This document shows positions 1 to 7,470 of a DNA stretch of 10,551 bases, in pieces. The notes under the pieces were generated by a model. The model was given only the letters and a program-made list of their open reading frames with translations, had not been told where the DNA came from and did no database searches. A program made the position numbers and the translations under genes. Source of the stretch: Spirogloea muscicola (Eukaryota; Streptophyta; Zygnematophyceae; Spirogloeales; Spirogloeaceae); contig WELB01000016.1 of NCBI GenBank assembly GCA_009602725.1, positions 738,571 to 749,121 of the forward strand, written 5' to 3'. Position 1 is the stretch's first letter; each line of letters starts with the position of its first letter.

Positions 1-3000
1 GAGTCGGAGCCCGACCTGGCGCCGGACTCGAGCGGCCTCGTCGGCGAGGCCGTCGCCGCCGCGCTCGCCGACGACGCGCTGGCCTGGGCCGCGCTCCACG
101 GCCTCGTCGTCGGCGACCGCCGCGTGGAGGTGAACGGAAGCTCGCCGCCTCCGAGATTCTCGCTCCCAGTGATAGCCACAAGACCGGCCACCTGTCGGCC
201 TACGGGCTGTAGATAAACCCATTGACAGAGAGAGGCTCACATTATAATCCGTACAACTATGTATGCGTTACGAGAAAGAGAAGTAGTGGAAGCTCATTAG
301 TAAGCCGCACGGCGCGCTCGGCGGAGCGGCGGCGATGATGGCAGGCGTCCGGGCGGCGGCCCGGCATGGGGCTCGTGCACGCGCCGGTGGCGATGCTGCC
401 GGCGCCGTTCCCGCGCGCCGCCTTCGAGCAGGCGGTGGGCCTCGCGCCGCTCTTTAACGAGCTCGTGGACGCCGTGAGCCAGGACGGCGCGTTCCTGCAC
501 CAGACCCTCGGCAGGTGAGGCTGGGCTGGGTCCAGGGTTTAAGGTTAGGGTTTTGGATCCAAGGGTTTAGGGTTCAAGTGAGCGACATGCTCGCTCGCAT
601 TGGCCTTTCCGCCATCATCGTGTCACTTGAAGCCTTCCAGTGACAGGCGTGGCCAATTAACACAGTAGAAGCCACATGGGCGAATTGCAGCAATGTCGTT
701 GGCTGTACTGTAAGACAGAGCTTGATGAACTTGGAGATCATGCAAGCACGAGCTTGCACGGTTCCAAGATCATCACTCAATGAAAATCAGAAACGTTTAC
801 TGATATAGCTAGTCCAATTGCAGCTAGTCCTATGGCGCGAAGCGCCTGCGACCGCGACGTTTGCTGCTGATCACTGGAAGCACGCCGGCTCACCTTGTTT
901 GCTGCCATTGCTGCTGCTCCGCTGATCAAGTATTGTGCTCACTGCTGCTGTGGCAACGTGCCCAGCAATGCAACTGAATGGCTTGCGCGCTTGCCAGGGC
1001 AGCGCAGACAGACGTCTTCACAGCCAAGCTCCTCGACATCCACCGCCAGGTTGCAGACGAGGGCATCAAGCAGGCACGAAGCCTGTCCTTCAAAACCCCG
1101 TTGGCCAGCGCTCCCCATGGCCAGCACTCTGTGGACTTGCTAACGCCTTTTCGAAGACTCAAAGTAACCCAGCTTGAGCTCCCTGGCGGCATCACATGAG
1201 TGCAGGATGTGAGGCTAGGGATGCACCGCTCCGACTACATGCTGGACATGGCCACCGGGGCCATCTTGCAGGTCGAGCTCAACACCATCTCCTCGTCCTT
1301 TGCCGGCCTTGGGTCGCTCGTCACCGAGATGCACAGGTAAGTGTATGCTCGTGCTGCAAGCTTACGCTGTTCAGCACATTATATTCACACTGCAGCTAGC
1401 AGCTGCTATTTTGTCAGGTACAAGGGTCAAGGTTTGATGCTTTGCTACAGAAGAATTTCATGTATTTGCAAATTCCGTGTCTGGGCAAGTTCTGCTTCTC
1501 AGGCATGCATGCATGCTATGCGCAGGTACCTGATCAGCAGGACCCAGGGTCTCGCAGGGCTGCATCAACGGGAGGTCCCGGTCAACGGCGCGGCCGACGA
1601 GATGGCCAACGCGCTCGCATGTGCCTGGAAAGAGTACAAGGACGATAAGTGCGTGCTATTAGCACGCCTCAGTTGCCGGCTGCCTCTGGTGATTCTGCCT
1701 CTTGCCTCATAGTGAAAATCCGAAAGTATGATGGCCTGCCTGCATTGCCGCAGGCAGGTCTGACCTGGATTCGCAGCAGACCCAGCTTCTTACTCTGCTC
1801 CTGACCTTGTACATATGCTGGAATAAACACTTGCTTCAGAAGACTCAGGGCTTTGTGCTCTATCCTTATCCTTGTTATCGCAGAGCAGTGATCTTGATGA
1901 TAGTGCAGTTTCCAGAGCGCAACATGTATGACCAGCTCTGGCTCTCCGACAAGCTGTGGAAGTCATATCCGGCTCTGCTGCCATCCAATTCTTGTGGTCG
2001 CCATGCAGTCTCTCTGTGATGTTCGCTTAAGTGACACAATGCAAGGATTATGAGCTACTCCACGTATTGATGAGGAGACCCAATACAAGTTGTTCTTGCT
2101 GTGCAAATCTGTTGCATATCAGATGCATGGCACCTTAACTGCTGCTCAAAGTAGGCGTATCAATGGTGCGGCGCACACTAGCTGAGGTCTTCAAGGAAGG
2201 AAGCCTGTCCAGAGATGGTGCTCTTCTCATGTGAGACCGATTGACCATGATGACCGGCTCATATATGGCAACTTTCCAGTGCACCCCAAAGCAAGGGTTT
2301 CATAAGCTGGCACATGGTAACTTAGCATTTGGCTATATGGAGAGACTGGCATGCTTTTGATCAAAAGCAGCTACCTTATGGTATTGTGCCAACTCAAGCT
2401 TCAAAGTACCACTAGTTGTGTGCATTTGGTTGCAGCAATGACAAGGTGGTGGGCGTGGTGTACTTCCGAGCTGGCTATGGCCCTGATGACTACCCATCAG
2501 AAGAAGTAATGATGCCTTAGTGCCAGTCCACACCCATCTCTGTCTGAGTTGCAGACAGATTCCCACCGATTGGCAGATTGAAATAGTGTAGACCCTTGCC
2601 AGGTCTGCTGACTGTGTACCCCTGTTTGTAGGAGTGGAGTGCCCGCCTCCTGGTGGAGCGGTCAAATGCTGTGAAGTGCCCAAGCGTTTCGTACCAGCTC
2701 ACTGGCACAAAGAAGGTGCAGCAGGAGCTTGCCCGTTTGGGGGTTCTGGAAAGGTCGGCTTGTTGCTCATGTCATCTACTCATGTCTTGGCTCCACTGAC
2801 ACTTACTCTTGTTCATTTCTTTAGGAACATCTTGAGGATTTACCTGAATGGACGGGGCATTGAGAATCATCAACCCGAGCTTCAATCCACCCTCTGACAG
2901 TGATGGTGTCCAAGCCTGTGATTCAGATTCATGGAAGGGCCAGATGCTGCGCGAGTGCGGCAGTGCTTTGCTGGACTGTGGAGCCTTGATGGCGAAGGGG

Positions 3001-3810
3001 CTACTGAGGCAATTGCAGATGCCATGGAGCATCCAGAGCAATATGTACTGAAGCCCCAGCGTGAGGGTGGTGGTATGTCTGTCCTGCCTAAGGCCTGTTC
3101 TCATCGACTCGATGGACCACAACAAGGATGTCATTTATTATGGACCACAAAAAGAATGTTATCTACTTGTAAGCCGTGCAGGGGGGCAGGACTTCGCTCC
3201 ACTTAAGTCACATGGTTGTCACCCTGCCCATGGCCTGATGAAGTAGGCATGAAAGGACGTTGTCAGAGAAGACAAGCCTCGTAGTCAAATGGCTCATCAG
3301 TTATGTTTGGCTGCTTCTCTCATCTCCAGGGAACAATATCTATGGCGAAGACGTGAAAACGAAGCTGAGAGAGCTGCTGGATGAAGATTGCGGAATTGGC
3401 TTGGCTGCGTACATTCTGATGCAGCGCATTTTCCCTCCCGTCCACTCGAGCTACCTGCTGCGCGATGGCGAGTGGAGTGCCGAGACAACACTCTCAGAGC
3501 TGGGCATATTTGGGACATACTTGCGGTGAGGCTCTGTAGCTTATCCCTCAGCCCGGGGGTGCTGCGGTTCAGTTAGGGTGTCGTGCTGCTGTTGTGCTGC
3601 TTGCAGCAGCCAAAATAGGAGCTGTGTCCAGTGATGGCATTGAGTGTGCCTCAGACTTATGGCATTCATGTTGTTCTTTTGCGCAGAAATGGCGACGCGG
3701 TACTCTTGAACAATGCAGCTGGCCACCTTGTACGCACAAAGACAGCCTCGTCTAATGAGGGTGGAGTGGCTACTGGCTTTGCTGTCCTCGACAGCCCTTA
3801 CCTTGTGTGA
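1..3810 (+). CDS. GSH2: Glutathione synthetase, eukaryotic type (5' partial, 12 exons)
   Basis: Joins gamma-glutamylcysteine and glycine with ATP to make glutathione (last step). Exons: <1-129, 345-514, 998-1073, 1206-1336, 1526-1648, 1884-1993 (end uncertain), 2152-2230, 2436-2505, 2632-2753, 2927-3072, 3330-3525, 3687-3810. All junctions except 6/7 keep phase with clear sites. About 480-491 residues lie in the window, close to the usual length; the start Met lies before base 1, so plastid or cytosolic targeting cannot be judged. Family signatures seen: [14 protein letters not shown] (exon 2), HRSDYM and the Mg/substrate motif [10 protein letters not shown] (exon 4), ERNMYDQ (6), VVYFRAGY (8), EWSARLL and GTKKVQQEL (9), CFAGLWSLD and the glycine-rich ATP loop [12 protein letters not shown], split by intron 10, then LSELGIFG (11) and [15 protein letters not shown] (12), ending SPYLV like relatives. 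Identity rests on motifs recalled from plant and human enzymes; very sure of family. Odd: GC donor at intron 3 and an irregular exon 6/7 junction. Confidence 0.93.
534..575 (+). repeat. Degenerate telomere-like repeat in intron 2
   Basis: Inside intron 2 (515-997) of the glutathione synthetase gene there are about five G-rich units with spacing near 7-8 bases: AGGGTTT, AAGGTTAGGG, TTTTGG, AAGGG, and one exact TTTAGGG at 566-572 followed by TTC. This resembles the plant/algal telomere unit TTTAGGG on the G-rich strand. It is short and imperfect, so it may be an old interstitial remnant or chance G/T-rich sequence. Confidence 0.45.
1074..1205 (+). other. Probable GC-AG intron (intron 3 of the glutathione synthetase gene)
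   Basis: Exon 3 reads in frame to AAG CAG at 1073 and is followed by GCACGA rather than GT. The acceptor TGCAG at 1201-1205 leads into GAT GTG AGG CTA GGG ATG CAC. The join is phase 0 on both sides and gives [22 protein letters not shown], with the same spacing between the conserved H and RLG as in plant enzymes. The nearest GT dinucleotides (1086 and 1100) end in phase 2 and break the frame with this acceptor. Retaining the intron would hit TGA at 1197-1199. Confidence 0.7.
1962..2151 (+). other. Intron 6 region with unresolved splice ends
   Basis: Exon 6 is clear up to [11 protein letters not shown] (1961) and exon 7 is clear from [12 protein letters not shown] (2154 on). Both AG acceptors here (after 2151 and after 2154) need a phase-1 donor. 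The only phase-1 GT is at 1994 (GTGGTC), which would add about 10 residues ([10 protein letters not shown]) absent in relatives. The donors that fit the usual length, AA|GTCATA at 1962 or CT|GTGGAA at 1956, are phase 2 and break the frame. ATATCC at 1965-1970 and CCTTAAC at 2133-2139 resemble U12-type donor and branch-point motifs; ends at 1965 and 2149 (AT-AA) would restore frame and the plant length. Coordinates of exon 6's end in the gene model use the GT-AG option. Confidence 0.5.
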
Positions 3811-4430
3811 ATCGACTAAATTGTCACTTTTCCCCCCTTACCCCTCACAATTGTCAAGGGGCTGCCTTACCTTCTAGTGGAAAGAAAATGTGGACGTGCC
3901 CTGATCAAGATGGTTCATCACTATGCGGTCCATAAGTTGGATTACATCGTGTGTCATGTGGTGATAAGGAGGCTCCGTGGTCTACTTCTATTAATGATGA
4001 GCATGTGATCCTGTCGACGATACTGCACAGCCCATTTTCTCTGCACACCCTCCATGATTGTGTCTTCGCCACTTCTTGTGCAAATTTTACGAACTCACAG
4101 TAGTCAATTTCTGTTAAGGTGCAGAAGAGAAATCAAAGCAAAGTGGATGACAACAATTACAATATTAAAAGAAGCTGTTGAAAGGTAGTGCATCCCTGCT
4201 TTGCATAATCGATGTATATTAGTATGCATTTGTTTGGAAGTTGTCTTTATTGGAGCTCAGTCTTTAGAGAGGTTTTGGCACCATAGAGGCCTCTGACAAG
4301 ACCCGCCGCTGGGCTATGCCATTAGCATGCCCGTAAAGTTGCCAATGGAACCGCAAATGCAAGATACCTCACGACGCCAGTGCTCTTGCTGTACAAGTTA
4401 CTCCAGCTGCTGTACTTCGTAATCAAGAAG
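3811..4430. other. Downstream flank of the glutathione synthetase gene, no gene seen
   Basis: This stretch follows the TGA at 3808-3810 and presumably begins with the 3' UTR. I see no convincing coding frame, no RNA gene and no exact TGTAA or AATAAA polyadenylation motif that would fix the mRNA end. Around 4169 the string GAAGCTGTTGAAAGG matches part of the hairpin repeat found further right, so the repeat cluster may begin here as a decayed copy. Confidence 0.5.
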
Positions 4431-4473
4431 CAGGGGCGAGGGCTGTGGAAAGCCAGCCCAGAGAAATGGAAAA

Positions 4474-4647
4474 GGTTCATGAGGCTCCGAAAGAAAGAAA
4501 GTGCTCGCCCACAGAAGGTAGGGGCTGTTGAAAGGCCAGCCCAAAAGAAATGGACAAGGTCCATAGAGCCAGAAGGTGTCTAAAACCAGGACACGAGATA
4601 CCGCGGATGGAAGCTTAGTAACCAATAGGTTCGTGAGGCTCCGTAAG
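4474..4647 (+). repeat. Short direct repeat around GGTTC(A/G)TGAGGCTCCG
   Basis: GGTTCATGAGGCTCCGAAAG at 4474-4493 and GGTTCGTGAGGCTCCGTAAG at 4628-4647 differ at two positions. The first lies directly after a hairpin-core copy, so this string is probably the distal part of the same repeat unit. The second copy has lost its core. Confidence 0.6.
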
Positions 4648-4849
4648 GGGCTAAATGTCCAAAGCCTGGAGTCTTCTGAGATCGTCCCGAAGCGCTCATT
4701 AGGGGCTGTAGTGTGGCTACCGCCTGGGCAACGTCTCCTTTCAATCTACTGTAGCTTATGTAGGTCTTAAGATGTGCTTGCCTTTGTACTTGGCCATTTG
4801 GCCTTCGTTTGTTTCAAATACACGATATTCGTCTTTCCAGGGGCTTGGG

Positions 4850-5220
4850 CCGGTCCCAGCCACGGCCTCGGACTGCTAGCTGGCGCCGCTGTCCCATTCT
4901 CGTCCAGCTGCCGGAGCAGGGTGGCCGCCGACGGCAGGCTGGGCCGGGGTGGGCGCCTCTCCCCACACCACCGCCTCGCCGTACCGCGGGGGAGCGACGC
5001 GTGGCGACCGTGCAGTGGCTACGTCCGAGATGTGTCGCGACCTGCTCGCCCTGCGCATCGTCGGGCGGGCAGATCGTCGGGCGCCGTGTCGCGCCAGCAG
5101 CGGATGGGAAGCGCCCCCCCCCCCTCCCCGCGCTCCGACCAGCCGGGGGACGGCGACGTGCCCCCCGGGATGGCCGTTTCGAGCGCCACCCTAGCCGCTT
5201 GTCCGCTTCCTTGCATAGCT
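4850..5220. other. GC-rich island in the intergenic block, probably non-coding
   Basis: The sequence changes abruptly to very high GC with many CGCC/CCGCC strings and an 11-base C run at 5114-5124. Two overlapping plus-strand open frames cross it (4774-5313 and 4809-5450), and minus-strand frames are open as well, as expected for stop-poor GC-rich DNA. None of the translations shows a domain or motif I recognise. They are proline/arginine/alanine rich, and the longer one runs into a hairpin repeat copy. It could be an inserted GC-rich repeat or a CpG-rich regulatory stretch. Confidence 0.45.
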
Positions 5221-5377
5221 GTGGTTTTGGCGCCTATCGGCCACTTGGGACCTCGTTCATCCTTTCCGGGATTGTCCATTCCTTGTCCATTGAAGCAAGC
5301 GCGGCCAGATTAACTGGTGGCTGGGAGAGGCCAGCCCAAAAGAATGGACAAGGTCTGAAGGAGTCGGAGTCCATTCC

Positions 5378-5547
5378 ACTCGTAACTACTGAGTGGTCCA
5401 TCCTCCCCCGTTCTGACACAGCATCTTCAGGCCCCTTCGTAGCTGCTTAGGGCTATTCTGGCCCCTCCGTCATTTGGCCCCTTCGGACCTTCGTCATTTC
5501 TTTTCGGGCTGGCTTTTCAAAGCCCTTGCCCCCATTGGTAGTGCCAC
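5378..5547 (+). repeat. Direct repeat, copy A
   Basis: Starts ACTCGTAACTACTGAGTGG and ends just after CCCATTGGTAGTGCCAC. It aligns with copy B at 6534-6672 over its whole length, apart from about 30 extra bases near 5435-5465 and scattered substitutions. It contains a minus-oriented hairpin core at 5506-5525. Confidence 0.7.
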
Positions 5548-6533
5548 TTCTCATTTGGCTGGCATCTCCCAGCTACCAGTCAAATTGGAAGCGCTGTTTT
5601 TGTTTTCCGGGCTGGCCATTCACAGCCCCAACCCCTTTGGAAGAGCTTCTGGGCTGGCCTCCCCCTCTTGTAGGCAAGATGGTGCTTTTGGTTTTTTTTT
5701 CCTGAGCTGGCCAATGACAGCCCTCACCCTTAGTCCTCGCAGCTTTTCTCTGGGCTTGCCTTCCCCGGAAGCTCACTTCTTTCAGGCCACCGCCTACTCT
5801 TGCACAGCAAGAGTCCTCATTTTAAAGTTCTATTTATGGCCTCTCCTGTTTCGGACCAACCAGGTGGCGTGGGCGAAGGCGCCCGCCGCCCTATGGCCGC
5901 CCACGCCGCCCCCCTCGAAATCTTTTTCCTCGAAGCTACCCTCCCCACCGCCGCTGGGCGAGCTTCAGTTGGTGGCCGGAGGTCTCGGAAACTGCCGTCC
6001 GCTTTTGAAGCCACCGTTAGCAACCACTTCCAGCTGACGTAGAAGCCGCTTGCTCTCATGAGCTGTTCGCGCTTTCTTGCCCTTCGGAACCTTGTTCATA
6101 TCTTTTTGGCTGGCTCATACAACCAGGGGGTTCAACTGGGCCCGTCCTGGGCAGCTTGGCGGGACAACCGATTGTCCTGCTTCTTTGTATTTCCTCTTAC
6201 GCTACGTGTACCTACTTATTACGCCATCGCAAGGCCTGCTATTCAGAAATGTAGTGGTTTTTATCAAAAGGCCAGCCCAAACGCATGGACGAGGACCAGG
6301 AAGTAGTGTCAGCACCAAAGCTTAAAACAGTTAGCAAAAGTTGCTACTATGAATAGCTACTTTTCATACTCCGGGAATTTCTCAATTTCTCCTATGCCTC
6401 AGTTAGGCTTGCTCTTGACCGGTCCATGGCCCACGCCTTGCATCTGCGTGCTGGCCGTGCTCTCGCTGCAGCCTCTGGCTTTTGTCAGGGGAATTTATTT
6501 CCGGCTGCTAGTCTGTCAGACTTGAGGCTCCTC

Positions 6534-6672
6534 ACTCGTAGCTACTGAGTGGTCCATCCTACACCTGTTCTGACAGCGCTTTTAGGCTCCTCCGTCATTT
6601 GACCCCTTCAAACCTTTGTCGCTTCTTTTCGGGCTGGCTTTTCACAGCCCTTGGCCCCATTAGGAGAGCCAC
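6534..6672 (+). repeat. Direct repeat, copy B
   Basis: Starts ACTCGTAGCTACTGAGTGG and ends GGAGAGCCAC. It is the diverged partner of copy A, about 1.16 kb away in the same orientation. Shared landmarks in order: GAGTGGTCCATCCT, GTTCTGACA, CTCCGTCATTTG, CCCCTTC, TTCTTTTCGGGCTGGCTTTTC, AGCCCTTG, CCCCATT. The divergence suggests an old duplication or two insertions of one element. Confidence 0.7.
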
Positions 6673-6899
6673 TGTCTTGCTCTTAACAGCTTGTCCCAAA
6701 AGCGCTGCTTCATTCCCTTCCCTGTGCCTCACTTGCTTAGGTTGGCCGGTGACGATGACAATGGCTTCTCTGGAGACATTCTCTCTTGTATTGCAGAGCG
6801 CCAGCACCACCTCAGCAGACGCCTCCCGCTCTTCTTCAACTCGTCCTTCAGAGTAGCTGCTCACTGCCATTAACTCTTGCCTCTGCTCTGACATGGCCT

Positions 6900-7470
6900 C
6901 CTAAGTACTCATACCATATCTCTACCATGGAGAGATGTGCCTGGATAAGGTGCATCATATGCACATGAAGGTGCAGTACAATGCGCCAAAGCGTGCACAA
7001 ATAGTACATTGCAATGCCGGACCATTACAGAAACACTCTGCTCACTTTCTGGGCTGTTTTGAACCTATCAAGTCTGACTAAATGAACTGCAGCACTTATT
7101 GGCGTGCATTCCACCTCAGCCACCAACATAAGAAATTGGCATGTCAAGGGCGAGGGTGTGGAACCCCGCGTGCATGTGTCGGCTGTGAGGAGCCCAGAGC
7201 AGCCGGGGTGCAGTCTGCCGCTTTGAGGCTGCCAGTGTGGAGACCTAGGCAGGCGGACTGACGAGCAAACCCTCTTGCTAATACTGGAATCACTGCCTTT
7301 TTGGCCACTTGCAACTTGCTATGCTTATGCGGCAGTAATTAAAGAACTGACGGTCACGTAGAACCTTGAACTATGTACCCCACGCATTCTTCAAACCTGG
7401 AGACCTTGCAGTACTAAGCTTTAGCCTACATGCCCTGACCAGGCTAGGAAAGGCGTACCATCTGCATCAG
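6900..7470. other. Downstream flank / probable 3' UTR of the Root_cap-domain gene
   Basis: On the minus strand this follows the TAG stop at 7473-7471. No coding frame of note is seen on either strand, and the hairpin repeats do not continue here. A minus-strand TGTAA lies at 7028-7024, the motif used as a polyadenylation signal in some green algae. It would imply a 3' UTR of about 0.45 kb, but a five-base match is weak evidence. Confidence 0.35.

Larger units (their letters stand above)
4430..6672. repeat. Intergenic cluster of short bidirectional hairpin-core repeats
   Basis: A dispersed unit recurs with a 20-21 base core close to GGGCTGTGAAAAGCCAGCCC, followed by AAAAGAAATGGACAAGGTTC and often GAGGCTCCG. 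Full cores: 4440-4459, 4522-4542 and 5318-5337 in plus orientation; 5506-5525, 5609-5628, 5704-5723 and 6631-6650 in minus orientation. Half copies: 5651-5656 (GGGCTG), 6273-6278 (CAGCCC) and probably near 6075-6110. The arms GGGCTG and CAGCCC are kept in most copies with a constant 8-9 base spacer, so each could form a small hairpin. The leftmost and rightmost full copies point towards each other, so about 2.2 kb is bracketed by imperfect inverted copies. No transposase-like protein is visible. This may be a non-autonomous element, a nested set of them, or a decayed repeat array. Confidence 0.7.

Noticed and set aside
1500-1516. Alternating GCATGCATGCATGC in intron 4
   Set aside because: A very short simple repeat just before the exon 5 acceptor; no sign that it does more than occur by chance.
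2772-3134. 120-codon minus-strand open frame
   Set aside because: It is antisense to intron 9 and exon 10 of glutathione synthetase, whose plus-strand motifs clearly explain this DNA.
4774-5450. Two overlapping plus-strand open frames of 179 and 213 codons
   Set aside because: They overlap in different frames across a stop-poor GC-rich island, lack recognisable motifs, and the longer one runs through a repeat copy.
5474-6037. 187-codon plus-strand open frame (SGLAIHSPNPF-like repeats in translation)
   Set aside because: The apparent repeated peptide is only the hairpin-core DNA repeat read in one frame; copies in the other orientation give unrelated peptides, and no domain is visible.
4430-6672. 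CRISPR-like array or tandem satellite
   Set aside because: Copies are irregularly spaced, in both orientations and diverged, and the genes around are intron-rich eukaryotic genes.
6595-6894. 99-codon minus-strand open frame
   Set aside because: It covers the right-hand hairpin repeat and direct repeat copy B; the translation shows no family signature.
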